A DNA stretch of 64,000 nucleotides. It comes from JABJOR01 sp965603075 (GTDB lineage: Bacteria; Pseudomonadota; Alphaproteobacteria; Rhodospirillales; Casp-alpha2). The translations under genes were made by a program, and so were the position numbers. Location of the stretch: assembly GCA_965603075.1 (NCBI GenBank), contig CBFDBO010000011.1:28765-92764 (forward strand), written 5' to 3'. Positions 45,235-54,650 of the stretch are shown here, piece after piece. The notes below the pieces were generated by a model. It did no database searches. It saw only the letters and a list, made by a program, of their open reading frames with translations, and was not told the DNA's origin. The number at the start of each line of letters is the position of its first letter. Position 1 is the stretch's first letter.

Positions 45235-47313
45235 ATGACCAAAAGCCTTTTCTCCTATCGTAAGTTCTGGGCGCATCGATTCGCGCCAGCACCCTTTTTG
45301 CCGATGTCTCGTGAAGAGATGGACGTGCTGGGTTGGGATAGTTGCGATGTGATTTTGGTGACAGGGGACGCTTATATCGATCACCCTAGCTTTGGCATGG
45401 CGGTCATTGGCCGGGTGCTCGAGGCCCAAGGCTTTCGTGTTGGCATTATTTCCCAACCCGATTGGACTGATAAAAAACACTTTAAAACTTTGGGCAAGCC
45501 CAATCTGTTTTTTGGCATCACTGCGGGCAATATGGATTCCATGGTCAATCGCTACACCGCCGATCGACGTATTCGCCATAATGATAGCTATACCCCCGAT
45601 GACGAAGGCGGCAAACGCCCGGATCGCTCGACGCTTGTTTACGCCCAGCGGGCGCAAGAAGCCTACAAAGGGGTGCCAGTAATCCTTGGCGGGATCGAGG
45701 CTTCCTTACGGCGTATTGCACATTATGATTACTGGTCTGAAAAAGTTCGCCGTTCGGTGCTTATCGACAGCAAAGCTGATATGTTGCTTTATGGAAATGC
45801 CGAACGGGCGCTTGTTGAAATGGCCCATCGGTGTGCGGCGGGCGAGAACCCGGCTGACATGCACGATATTCGCGGGACAGCAATAACCGTATCAGCGATT
45901 CCAGAGGACTGGCGCGAGCTGGATATGAGCACGATCGACGAGCAAGCCGTGGAGCGGGGACCAAAACAAGATAACACCGTCATTCGCTTGCCGTCCTATG
46001 AGACCGTGTCAACCGAGCCCGATACCTACGCTCTGGCCTCGCGAATTTTGCATTTGGAAAGCAATCCGGGAAATGCCCGCCCGCTTATTCAAGCCCACGG
46101 CGAACGTGAATTGTGGGTTAATACCCCTCCCATCCCCCTCACCACAGAAGAAATGGATGGCGTCTTTGATTTACCGTACGCGCGGGCACCGCACCCATCG
46201 TACGGTGACGCAAAAATACCCGCGTGGGAGATGATCCGCTTTTCGGTTAATATCATGCGCGGCTGTTTTGGGGGCTGTACGTTCTGTTCCATAACCGAGC
46301 ATGAAGGCCGCGTCATTCAGAGCCGCTCGGAAGCCTCTATCGTACGCGAAATTGAGGACATGCGCGATAAAATACCCGAATTCACCGGACAGGTTTCTGA
46401 TCTGGGCGGCCCCACATCGAATATGTACGATATGAATTGTAAGGACCCCGAGATTCAAAAGGTCTGTCGTAGGCTTTCTTGTGTTTATCCTGATATTTGT
46501 AAAAATTTAAAGACCGATCACAGCTCGCTCATTAGCCTGTACCGTAAGACCCGGAATATCGAGGGGGTCAAAAAAGTCTCTATTGCTTCTGGCCTTCGTT
46601 ACGATCTAGCCGTGAAAAGTCCCGCTTATATCAAAGAATTGGTCACCCATCATGTGGGCGGATATTTGAAAATCGCGCCTGAACACACTGAAATGAATGC
46701 CCTATCAAAAATGATGAAGCCGGGGATTGGATCTTATGATCGATTTAAAGAATTGTTTGATCGGGCCGCACAAGCCGCCGGTAAAAAACTCTACCTGATC
46801 CCTTATTTCATTGCCGCCCATCCCGGTACCACGGACGGCGATATGGTCAATTTGGCCATGTGGTTAAAGCGCAATAATTTCCGCGCGGATCAAGTGCAGA
46901 CCTTTACCGCAACCCCCATGTCACTGGCGACCGCTATGTATTATAGCGAGCGAAATCCGTTAAAACCCGTACGTCGTGATGGGGATACCGAACAGGTCCT
47001 GACCGCCAAGGGGTTAAAGCAGCGCCGATTGCATAAGGCGTTATTGCGCTATCACGACCCTAAAAATTGGCCGGTATTACGCGATGTTTTAAAACGACTG
47101 GGACGGTCTGATTTAATCGGTAAGGGCAAAAACTGTCTGGTACCCTCACCGGGGGGGCAGCGTATGATCCGCCATAAAGACAAAGACAGCGAAGGTCAAA
47201 AACCCATTAAATCTAAAACGAAGCCTCAAAGGTTCCTTACCCAACAATCGGGCAAAGGCCGCCGTAAAGAGGGAGCGCGCAAATCAAGGCCCGCCTCCAC
47301 AAGACAGCGATAA
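45235..47313 (+). CDS. YgiQ-family radical SAM protein
   Basis: The 692-residue protein has the YgiQ architecture: an N-terminal YgiQ_N region (PMSREEMD, VLEAQGFRVGIISQPDW), a radical SAM core with CFGGCTFC (NIMRGCFGGCTFCS) and a lysine-rich C-terminal tail. These proteins bind a [4Fe-4S] cluster and S-adenosylmethionine, but their reaction is not known. The gene stands alone and converges with tctA, 1 bp apart. Confidence 0.92.
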   Translation: MTKSLFSYRKFWAHRFAPAPFLPMSREEMDVLGWDSCDVILVTGDAYIDHPSFGMAVIGRVLEAQGFRVGIISQPDWTDKKHFKTLGKPNLFFGITAGNMDSMVNRYTADRRIRHNDSYTPDDEGGKRPDRSTLVYAQRAQEAYKGVPVILGGIEASLRRIAHYDYWSEKVRRSVLIDSKADMLLYGNAERALVEMAHRCAAGENPADMHDIRGTAITVSAIPEDWRELDMSTIDEQAVERGPKQDNTVIRLPSYETVSTEPDTYALASRILHLESNPGNARPLIQAHGERELWVNTPPIPLTTEEMDGVFDLPYARAPHPSYGDAKIPAWEMIRFSVNIMRGCFGGCTFCSITEHEGRVIQSRSEASIVREIEDMRDKIPEFTGQVSDLGGPTSNMYDMNCKDPEIQKVCRRLSCVYPDICKNLKTDHSSLISLYRKTRNIEGVKKVSIASGLRYDLAVKSPAYIKELVTHHVGGYLKIAPEHTEMNALSKMMKPGIGSYDRFKELFDRAAQAAGKKLYLIPYFIAAHPGTTDGDMVNLAMWLKRNNFRADQVQTFTATPMSLATAMYYSERNPLKPVRRDGDTEQVLTAKGLKQRRLHKALLRYHDPKNWPVLRDVLKRLGRSDLIGKGKNCLVPSPGGQRMIRHKDKDSEGQKPIKSKTKPQRFLTQQSGKGRRKEGARKSRPASTRQR

Positions 47314-47314
47314 C

Positions 47315-48808
47315 TTAATCGGATTTTTTCCAACGCCGCCGATAAATCGGCACCAAAATCATGGCCAGACCAATGAGCAACATGACCAACGTCATAGGGC
47401 GTTCGTACATGAATTGCGCCCCATCCGATAGAATAACCGCGCGGGCAAAGTTATCTTCCATCATGCCGCCCAGAATAAAGCCGATCAGCAAGGGTGGTAG
47501 GGGATAATGGGCAAACCGCAGAACCGTGGCAAAGACACCAAGGCCCACCAAAATCAGCAACTCTGTTGCATTGTTTTGGCCGATATAGGCGCCGATCATG
47601 GTGAAGAATAAAATGAACGGGATCAGATAATTGCGGGGAATGGTTAGTAACTTGGCGATATAGGGGATCAACGGCAGATTGAGGATAATCAGCACGAGAT
47701 TACCAATATACATGGAAATAATCACGGCCCAGAAAATATCCGGATTATCGATCATTAACCGGGGGCCAGGGTTTACATTTAAAGCGATCAGCGCGCCGAG
47801 TAAAATAGCCGTGGTACCAGAACCGGGAATACCCAACGTTAATAAGGGTACAAATGAGCCCGTACAGGCGGCATTATTGGCGGCCTCGGGTGCGGCGAGG
47901 CCCTTGATGGAGCCTTTGCCAAATTCTTCCTGTTCCGCCCCTTTGGCGATATTGCGTTCAACGGCGTACCCTAGGAACGAGGCGATGGTCGCCCCCGCAC
48001 CCGGCATGACACCGATCAAGAAGCCTTGAATAGATTGGCGGGCAATGACAGGGGCAATTTTTTTGGCCTCGTCTTTGGTAATGCGTAAATCTTTAATTTC
48101 ACTGTTGGTTTTGCTTTGTCGACCCCGCTTTGGATCGAGCACCAGATATAAGGCTTCGGGGAGAGCAAACAATGCCATAGCAAGGGTGATAAAGCTGAAA
48201 CCCGATTGTAAATCCATGATGCCCATGGTGAAGCGGGGGGCGTTAAATAAGGCGCTTTCCCCCACCGTTGCCATCATCAAACCAAGGACGGTCATGAGCA
48301 GGGCTTTAACAACCATCCCCCGTCCGGCGAAAGCGGCAATAGCCGACAAACCAATCACCATCATGGCGAAATATTCAGCCGAATGAAATAACAACGCCAC
48401 CGAGGACAATGCCGGGGCAAACCCCATGAGCAGAAGCGCGCCGATGGTACCACCGCAGAAGGATGAAATGGCGGCAATGGTCAGGGCTTTTCCGGCCTTA
48501 CCTTTACGGGCCATGGGGTATCCATCGAAAGATGTGGCCACGGTCCCGGCCACCCCGGGGGCATTAATTAAAATCGATGAAGTCGACCCGCCAAAGATTG
48601 CACCGTAATAAACCCCTGCGAGCAAGATCAGCGCCGAAGACGGGTCGCCAATTTTAATGGCAACCGGGATCATGATGGCGATAATCGACATGGGGCCTAG
48701 ACCCGGTAACATGCCAATAAAGGTTCCGATTAAACATCCGGCAACAACCATCAAAAGGTTGTTGAATGAAAAGGCAGTTGTGATGCCCAGTAAGATTCCA
48801 TCTATCAT
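47315..48808 (-). CDS. tctA: TctA, large permease of a tripartite tricarboxylate transporter
   Basis: The 497-residue integral membrane protein has the TctA signatures near the N-terminus (GTFIGMLPGLGPM) and middle (GVMPGAGATIASFLGYAVER), with about twelve hydrophobic segments. It forms the transport channel for citrate or another carboxylate with TctB and the binding protein TctC. It is the last gene of tctC-tctB-tctA, 21 bp after tctB. Confidence 0.93.
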   Translation of the reverse strand: MIDGILLGITTAFSFNNLLMVVAGCLIGTFIGMLPGLGPMSIIAIMIPVAIKIGDPSSALILLAGVYYGAIFGGSTSSILINAPGVAGTVATSFDGYPMARKGKAGKALTIAAISSFCGGTIGALLLMGFAPALSSVALLFHSAEYFAMMVIGLSAIAAFAGRGMVVKALLMTVLGLMMATVGESALFNAPRFTMGIMDLQSGFSFITLAMALFALPEALYLVLDPKRGRQSKTNSEIKDLRITKDEAKKIAPVIARQSIQGFLIGVMPGAGATIASFLGYAVERNIAKGAEQEEFGKGSIKGLAAPEAANNAACTGSFVPLLTLGIPGSGTTAILLGALIALNVNPGPRLMIDNPDIFWAVIISMYIGNLVLIILNLPLIPYIAKLLTIPRNYLIPFILFFTMIGAYIGQNNATELLILVGLGVFATVLRFAHYPLPPLLIGFILGGMMEDNFARAVILSDGAQFMYERPMTLVMLLIGLAMILVPIYRRRWKKSD

Positions 48809-48829
48809 AATGCTGTTCCTTACCTTACA

Positions 48830-49324
48830 TCAGAAGCTTGTTAAAAACCATGGGAGAGGACGCAGGAAAAGCCCCAATGCCTCTTGCACCAAATACCACA
48901 CCCCGACCGAACTTATGAGGGCAACAGGAACCATTATATGTAATTTCCGTTCCCCCAATAACCATCCGGTGACAATAAGGAATAATGCTGTGGAAAGTAG
49001 AAACCCGATAGAGCGTAATGAGACAGCGTAGACAATCATGGCGATTACCAAAGAGACCGCCTGTTTGATTTCAAAATCTTTTAACAAGGTGGCATCAGAC
49101 TCGCTGTCATCAACGGTGTCGTCGTCTGTTGTACTTTGAGCCGGGGTTAAAATAATCAATAACGAAAGTGCCCCCGCAATAATCGCGAGCGCATTGGGCA
49201 TAGTATTAGGCAGGAATACCATGAATTTTTCAAAGGGTAATAGCTGGTAGCTGAATGCCGAATAACCGTAGGCCATTGATACGATCAAAAATAAGGTGGC
49301 TATCCATTTATCAAGCGCCATCAT
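48830..49324 (-). CDS. tctB: TctB, small permease of a tripartite tricarboxylate transporter
   Basis: The 164-residue membrane protein has four hydrophobic segments separated by an acidic loop (about residues 65-80), as usual for TctB. These proteins are poorly conserved, so the call rests on size, topology and position between tctC and tctA. A terminator-like hairpin separates it from tctC. Confidence 0.85.
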   Translation of the reverse strand: MMALDKWIATLFLIVSMAYGYSAFSYQLLPFEKFMVFLPNTMPNALAIIAGALSLLIILTPAQSTTDDDTVDDSESDATLLKDFEIKQAVSLVIAMIVYAVSLRSIGFLLSTALFLIVTGWLLGERKLHIMVPVALISSVGVWYLVQEALGLFLRPLPWFLTSF

Positions 49325-49364
49325 GATAATTACCCTTTTTAAAAATGAAATAAAAAATAACTAA

Positions 49365-49401
49365 ATAAAAACCAGTAAAATAAAAACCTATAAAATAAAA
49401 A
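49365..49401 (+). repeat. 15-bp tandem units in the tctC-tctB gap
   Basis: ataaaaaccagtaaa and ataaaaacctataaa are followed by a partial third copy that forms the T-tract of the adjacent minus-strand terminator. Confidence 0.7.
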
Positions 49402-49436
49402 AGCCGGGACTTGAATTTAACACTCAGGTCCCGGCT
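49381..49436 (-). terminator. Terminator between tctC and tctB
   Basis: Arms AGCCGGGAC and GTCCCGGCT, with further pairing inside, form a stem of at least 9 bp (49402-49436), followed on the minus strand by a thymine-rich tract. It should reduce read-through from tctC into tctBA and so raise the binding-protein share. Confidence 0.85.
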
Positions 49437-49453
49437 AAATTTAGGGACTCAGA

Positions 49454-50434
49454 TCAAAGGAATCCGAGTTTTACCATCAAGTTTTTCATGACTGTTTCTT
49501 GTGCGGCAAGGAATGTCGCAAAGTCATCGCCAGAATTGTGGATGTTAACCCAACCATTACGGGCACGAACTTCTTCCCATTCTGGTGTGTCATACATTTT
49601 TGCAAGCGCACCTTGGTAGGCCGCTAATTTATCAGCAGCCAGACCAGGGACGGCAAAGAAACCACGCCAGTTGACGAATTCCATGTTGTAGCCTTGCTCC
49701 ATCATGGTTGCGGCACTTGGTGCGGCGTCGTTGCGTTCAGCGGATGTTACACCGATGATGCGAACTTCACCTGCATTGGCAAGACCAACGGCTTCAGAGA
49801 AACCTGTTGAAAGAGCCTGAATTTCACCAGACAGTAATGCTGCCATGGCTTTACCGCCCGCATCGTAGGGGATGTATTTGACTTTTGTAGGGTCTTGATC
49901 AGCGGCTTGCATGGCTTGCGCCACGACCAAATGATCCATACCACCGGGAACAGAACCACCACCGATGGCGACACCTTTTGGATTGGTTGCATAGGCAGAA
50001 ACCAAATCGCTGAAGCTCATGATCTTGCTGTCTTTGTTCACAACAAATGCTGCGTAGTCACCAATGGTACCAGCGACCAAAGTCAGGTCACGGAAGTTAT
50101 ACGGGAATACACCGGTTAGCGAGCGAATAACGATGGGTGTTGAGTTTACCATTAACGTACCGTGGTTTGAGTCGGCATTTTCAATCATGTAACCAATGGC
50201 TTTACCGCCACCGCCACCAGACATATTCTCATAAGAAGCCGACCCTACAATACCAGACTTGGTTAAGGCTTCGCCTGTGCCACGGGCTGTACCGTCCCAG
50301 CCACCGCCAGCACCACCTGGAATGATGAAGTGTAGCTCGTCAACGTCGGCTGCTTGTGCAATCGTTGTACCTGTCATCATGCCGACAACGCCGGCGGCAA
50401 TGAGCAGGGTTTTGAATGTGGATTTAATCCGCAT
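49454..50434 (-). CDS. tctC: TctC, periplasmic tricarboxylate binding protein
   Basis: The 326-residue protein has a signal peptide (MRIKSTFKTLLIAAG, cleavage near AQAAD) and the TctC/BugT fold (FIIPGGAGGGWDGTARG, GGGSVPGGMDHLV). It delivers a carboxylate to TctAB. The open frame extends 15 bp further, but the ATG at 50434 directly follows a GGGAGAAAA ribosome-binding site. It is divergent from tctD, whose product presumably controls it. Confidence 0.92.
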   Translation of the reverse strand: MRIKSTFKTLLIAAGVVGMMTGTTIAQAADVDELHFIIPGGAGGGWDGTARGTGEALTKSGIVGSASYENMSGGGGGKAIGYMIENADSNHGTLMVNSTPIVIRSLTGVFPYNFRDLTLVAGTIGDYAAFVVNKDSKIMSFSDLVSAYATNPKGVAIGGGSVPGGMDHLVVAQAMQAADQDPTKVKYIPYDAGGKAMAALLSGEIQALSTGFSEAVGLANAGEVRIIGVTSAERNDAAPSAATMMEQGYNMEFVNWRGFFAVPGLAADKLAAYQGALAKMYDTPEWEEVRARNGWVNIHNSGDDFATFLAAQETVMKNLMVKLGFL

Positions 50435-50657
50435 TGAATTTTCTCCCAATTTTAATTAAGTAGATAGTGTCGTTTCCATTAACGAGCGCATGCCCAAAAA
50501 TGTTTAGTCGAAATATTTTATTCATTTAGAACCTGTGCAGTATAGAAAGGCTATCTTTCGCCAACCTTTCGTCATCAATTTAAAGTTGACTGGCAATATT
50601 TCTTGAAAGCCCATAGACTTTTGAAAGTTTCCTGTAATTTAAGAAAGACCCTGACAT
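50435..50657. promoter_or_regulatory. Divergent tctC/tctD promoter region
   Basis: The 223-bp gap contains an inverted repeat GAAAGG-N14-CCTTTC (50545-50570) and a nearby GAAAG...CTTTTG pair, candidate binding sites for TctD. No clear -35/-10 boxes were assigned. Confidence 0.4.
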
Positions 50658-51317
50658 TTGAGAATTTTGTTGATCGAAGATGATGTTATGCTGGCTGATG
50701 GGTTGATGCGTTCGCTCAAACAGACGGGCTATATGGTCGACTGGACAGCCGATGGCGAGGAAGCAGAAAGCATTCTCCGTGTTCAACAATATGATCTTGT
50801 GGTGCTTGATCTAACTTTACCCAATATGGATGGCTTGGAAATTCTTGGCTTGCTGCGGTCGCGAAAAACCCAAGTCCCCGTCATGATCATCACGGCACGC
50901 TCAGAGGTCGATGATCGCATCAAGGGGCTTGATTTGGGCGCCGATGATTACCTGACCAAACCCTTTGAGATGGGGGAGTTCGACGCGCGCGTACGGGCCT
51001 TATTACGGCGCAGTCAAGCCGATGGTCTGGATGTCCTGACATGCGGCGAAATAACCGTCGACACCAAGGCCCGGCGGGCCTTTCAGGGGGGCATGTCGCT
51101 TGATTTGCCCCGGCGAGAATTTCATTTGCTCGAAGTTTTGATGTCCAAACAGGGGCGCATTATCAGTAAAGACCAAATTATCGATTCAATTTCTGAATTT
51201 GATGATGAGCTATCCCCCTCAACCGTAGAGATTTATATTTCACGCTTGCGCAAAAAACTTGAGAATGCCGCCGTTACCATCCGAACCGTTCGCGGTGTGG
51301 GGTATATTCTGGAATGA
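50658..51317 (+). CDS. tctD: TctD, OmpR-type response regulator
   Basis: The 219-residue protein (TTG start) has a receiver domain with D51 as phosphoacceptor (LVVLDLTLPNMDG), LGADDYLTKPF, and a C-terminal winged helix (GVGYILE end). It is encoded directly before its kinase, with which it overlaps by 4 bp, and opposite to tctCBA, the standard arrangement for regulation of carboxylate uptake. Confidence 0.9.
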   Translation: MRILLIEDDVMLADGLMRSLKQTGYMVDWTADGEEAESILRVQQYDLVVLDLTLPNMDGLEILGLLRSRKTQVPVMIITARSEVDDRIKGLDLGADDYLTKPFEMGEFDARVRALLRRSQADGLDVLTCGEITVDTKARRAFQGGMSLDLPRREFHLLEVLMSKQGRIISKDQIIDSISEFDDELSPSTVEIYISRLRKKLENAAVTIRTVRGVGYILE

Positions 51318-52789
51318 GCCCTAAACCGGAAAGCCCTAAGCCTGTAAAACCGAGACATGCATGGTCAATCAGGCGCCGTGTGCTTGCCTGGTTATTTCTT
51401 GCCATGGCATTGGTTTTTTCCGCCAACTTATTGAGCAGTTATTACAGCAATATTGATGCCGCCGACCGTGCTTTCGATCGTCTTTTGCTGGCCTCTGCTT
51501 CTGCCATTGCCGAGCGGACCGCCGTTCGAGGGGATGAATTGGTCGTTGATATTCCTTACGTTGCCCTCGATATGCTCGCCTCAACCGCCCAAGATCGCGT
51601 ATTTTATTCTGTGTCTGCCCCCAACGGTAAGATCATTACAGGCTATGAGGGCATCCCCCTGCCCAATAAAGCGTCCGAGAAAGTGTCAATTACACCCGTC
51701 TATTATAATGCCCACTATAAAAGAGCGGCCGTTCGGGTGGTGACGTTACGCTCGTTTATTTCAAGCAGCAGCCTATCGGGTTACGCCACAATCCAAGTCG
51801 CCCAAACCAGAGGCGAACGTGACAACCTATCGTCTAGTCTCTTACAACAAAGTGCATTGTGGATGTTGGCGATTGCCATCGTCGGGGCCATTGCTGCGTG
51901 GTTCGGGGTCAGCATAGGCTTGCGACCATTGGTGCGTTTGCGCGATGCGTTGGGTCGACGTTCGCCCGATGATGTGCGTCCGGTCTTACACGATGTCCCC
52001 AACGAATTTCGCCCGCTGGTGGGGGCCATTAATGGCATGTTGGGCCGGTTGGATGGGGGCATGTCGTCCATGCGCAATTTTATCAGTGATGCGTCCCATC
52101 AGCTCAAAACCCCCCTTGCTAGTTTGTTGGCACAAAGTGAAATGGCCTTACGAGAAACCAATACCGAGGATCTTCATGACGCCTTGATTAAAGTAAATGA
52201 CAGCGCCAAACGCACCAGCCGCCTCGCCCAACAATTATTATCCCACGCCAGCGCAACCGATGTTGGTCACGATTTCGGTAGGGTAAACTTGGTGCAGCTT
52301 GTGCAAGATACCATCGAAATTTCACTACCCGCCGCCGCCGCCAAGTCCATTGATCTGGGCTATGATGGACCTGCTGGAGCCGTCCTATTTGGAAATCGCA
52401 CCTTGATTGGCGAGCTAATTTTGAACCTAAGTGACAATGCCATAAAATATTCCCCCACCGGGTCGGTGGTAACAATTGGCATTCAGGCAAGCGATACGGC
52501 AATTAAATTATACGTCGATGACAATGGTCCGGGAATTCCCATAGGCGATCGACATAAAGTTTTTGAACGGTTTGTACGACTTCAAACAACATCGGCTGAA
52601 GGCTGCGGTTTGGGGCTTGCCATTGTTCGTGAGATCGCCGAACGCCATGGGGCGACGGTGCAATTGGAGGATAGTCCAAGCGGCCCAAGCGGCCCAAGCG
52701 CTCCAAGCAGTCCAAGCAGTCCAAGCGGTCAAACTGGTGGGCTACGTGTCTGCGTTGTGTTTCCTCTTGAGGAGGGCCTTTTACGATGA
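51314..52789 (+). CDS. tctE: TctE, membrane sensor histidine kinase
   Basis: The 491-residue protein has two membrane segments (about 25-45 and 180-200) around a periplasmic sensor domain, a HAMP-like linker, the phosphoacceptor SDASHQLKTPLA and ATPase motifs (NLSDNAIKYSP, DDNGPGIPIG, GCGLGLAIV). A six-fold 9-bp repeat inserts a serine/glycine/proline stretch between the last two strands of the ATPase domain, just before LRVCVVFPL. It overlaps both neighbours by 4 bp. The insertion probably forms a surface loop and need not abolish activity. Confidence 0.88.
   Translation: MSPKPESPKPVKPRHAWSIRRRVLAWLFLAMALVFSANLLSSYYSNIDAADRAFDRLLLASASAIAERTAVRGDELVVDIPYVALDMLASTAQDRVFYSVSAPNGKIITGYEGIPLPNKASEKVSITPVYYNAHYKRAAVRVVTLRSFISSSSLSGYATIQVAQTRGERDNLSSSLLQQSALWMLAIAIVGAIAAWFGVSIGLRPLVRLRDALGRRSPDDVRPVLHDVPNEFRPLVGAINGMLGRLDGGMSSMRNFISDASHQLKTPLASLLAQSEMALRETNTEDLHDALIKVNDSAKRTSRLAQQLLSHASATDVGHDFGRVNLVQLVQDTIEISLPAAAAKSIDLGYDGPAGAVLFGNRTLIGELILNLSDNAIKYSPTGSVVTIGIQASDTAIKLYVDDNGPGIPIGDRHKVFERFVRLQTTSAEGCGLGLAIVREIAERHGATVQLEDSPSGPSGPSAPSSPSSPSGQTGGLRVCVVFPLEEGLLR
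52673..52726 (+). repeat. Six 9-bp tandem units within tctE
   Basis: Units of the form agtccaagc/ggcccaagc/gctccaagc follow each other six times in frame and encode a Ser-Pro/Gly/Ala-Ser run in the kinase ATPase domain. Confidence 0.92.
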
Positions 52790-53850
52790 AAAATATGATG
52801 ATCTTGATGGCTGTTTTTATTCTTTGGGTTTCATCAGCATCTGCCGATTTGGTCAACTTTCCAGCCCCGGGCGCAGCCTCAGAAAAAATGGTAATTTACA
52901 GCTCCACCGATGTTGATCGCATTGTGTTTTTGGTGCGGGCATTTCAAGAGCTTTATCCCACTATCACCATTGAGTATCACGAGCTTGATACGCTGGATAT
53001 TAATAAACGGGTTATCGCGGAGACCGATGCGGGTGAACCAACGGCGGATTTGACCTTAAGTTCTGCCATGGATTTGCAGATTAAATTGGTCAATGACGGC
53101 TACAGCGCCCCTTATTTTTCAACGCAGAGCAGCGCGCTACCCGATTGGGCCAATTGGCGTAATGAAGCTTTTGGGTTTACCTACGAGCCGTCGGTCATTT
53201 TGTATAACCGGGCGTTGGCCCCGTCTTTGGCGGATGTTAATACCCGCTTTGAATTGGCGAAAACTTTAAATGAAAAAAGCGACTTACTGCACAACCGGAT
53301 CGTTACATATGATCCAGAATTCAGCGGCTTAGGCTATCTCTACGGCACACAAGACGCGGTGCAATCCGAAGATTTCTGGTACTTGGTGCGATCCATGGGC
53401 GATAGCGGTGTGCAGCTTATGACCAGTTCGGCTTCGATGATTAATAAGGTGGCATCGGGCGAAGCATTGATTGCCTATAACGTTCTGGGCTCCTACGCGC
53501 TGGCGCGGACCCGTGATAATCCGGATTTGGCGATCACCATCCCAGAAGATTATTGTTTGGTCATGTCGCGCATCGCGGTGATGACCCGAACCGCCCAAAA
53601 CCAACAAGCCGCCGGACAGTTTATAGATTTTCTGCTCTCGAAAGAAGGTCAGCAATTAATCGCTGGCCCCGCGTCGCTCTACGCCATCCGCACCGATATC
53701 AGTGGCGAGGCCACGGCGCGAAAATTACAAGAAACAACCAACGGACCGCTCACCCCCATTCATTTAGGGCCGGGGTTGCTGGTCTATTTGGACCACATGA
53801 AGCGTCGTGACTTCCTAAACCGCTGGAACCGCGCCATGCAAGGGAAGTAG
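52786..53850 (+). CDS. Periplasmic binding protein co-encoded with TctDE
   Basis: The 354-residue protein has a signal peptide (cleavage near ASADLV) and resembles iron-type or SBP_bac_1 binding proteins (MVIYSSTDVDRIVFLVRAF, GEALIAYNVLGSYAL, FLLSKEGQQLI). No permease or ATPase gene is near. The 4-bp overlap with tctE suggests that it serves the kinase as ligand-binding partner and not transport, which is inference. It could also join a transporter encoded elsewhere. Confidence 0.82.
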   Translation: MKNMMILMAVFILWVSSASADLVNFPAPGAASEKMVIYSSTDVDRIVFLVRAFQELYPTITIEYHELDTLDINKRVIAETDAGEPTADLTLSSAMDLQIKLVNDGYSAPYFSTQSSALPDWANWRNEAFGFTYEPSVILYNRALAPSLADVNTRFELAKTLNEKSDLLHNRIVTYDPEFSGLGYLYGTQDAVQSEDFWYLVRSMGDSGVQLMTSSASMINKVASGEALIAYNVLGSYALARTRDNPDLAITIPEDYCLVMSRIAVMTRTAQNQQAAGQFIDFLLSKEGQQLIAGPASLYAIRTDISGEATARKLQETTNGPLTPIHLGPGLLVYLDHMKRRDFLNRWNRAMQGK

Positions 53851-53855
53851 TCGAC

Positions 53856-54509
53856 TTATTTTGTACCAAACAATCGATCACCCGCATCGCCCAATCCGGG
53901 CATGATGTAGGCGTTCTCGTTTAGTCTGTCATCGAGACAAGCCAAGAAGACTTTAACGCCGGGGTGGTTATCAAGCAGTACTTGGACACCTTCGGGGGCG
54001 GCAACCAATGCCATGAAATGGATGTGCTCATCAGGAACACCCCGTTTGTTGAGAATATCCAGCGCGTAAGAGGCTGAATGTCCTGTTGCCAACATGGGGT
54101 CCGTTACAATAAACCTGCGGTTTTCGGTCGAGGGTAGTTTCACTAAGTATTCCACCGGGCGTTTGGTTATATGATCGCGGTAAAGGCCGATATGACCAAC
54201 ACGCGCGGAAGGCATCAAATCAAGCAATCCATCGGCCATGCCCGAACCCGCGCGTAAGATCGGCACCACGCCCACTTTTTTGCCGCCGATAACGGGGGCA
54301 TCTTCCATGATTTCCATGGGGGTTTCGATGCGTGTTGTGGAAACCGGTAAGCTCCGGGTGATCTCATAACCCATTAACATGGATAATTCCCGCAACAAGG
54401 CGCGAAAGGTTTTGGTGGATGTGGTGGTCTTGCGCATGTGGGTTAATTTATGTTGGATCAGTGGATGATCAAGGATGTACAGATTGTCGAATTGAGCGTG
54501 TGGTTGCAT
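53856..54509 (-). CDS. upp: Uracil phosphoribosyltransferase
   Basis: The 217-residue enzyme converts uracil and PRPP to UMP in pyrimidine salvage. Motifs are LLRELSMLMGYEITR, VPILRAGSGMADGLL, the PRPP loop VTDPMLATGHSA and the C-terminal PGLGDAGDRLFGTK. It converges with the binding-protein gene, 5 bp apart, and stands alone. Confidence 0.95.
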   Translation of the reverse strand: MQPHAQFDNLYILDHPLIQHKLTHMRKTTTSTKTFRALLRELSMLMGYEITRSLPVSTTRIETPMEIMEDAPVIGGKKVGVVPILRAGSGMADGLLDLMPSARVGHIGLYRDHITKRPVEYLVKLPSTENRRFIVTDPMLATGHSASYALDILNKRGVPDEHIHFMALVAAPEGVQVLLDNHPGVKVFLACLDDRLNENAYIMPGLGDAGDRLFGTK

Positions 54510-54650
54510 TGAATTTCCCCGCTAAGAATATGAATAAGTCTTTATAGGTCTGTATAGGTCATAGCAGATCAATTCCACGGATTAAATACCACATTGCTAG
54601 GAAATGCATAAAATGGTTTACCAAATTGAGTGAAGGGCTAATTTACACTT

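Noticed and set aside
45193..45657. 154-codon minus-strand open frame
   Set aside because: It lies antisense inside the YgiQ gene and has no recognisable motif or start signal.
50571..50657. Sigma-54 promoter upstream of tctD (TGGCA...TTGA)
   Set aside because: The spacing between the two boxes is one base too long and the second box lacks the final C.
52503..52856. Leucine/arginine repeat protein on the minus strand
   Set aside because: It is the complement of the 9-bp repeat in tctE, not an independent gene.
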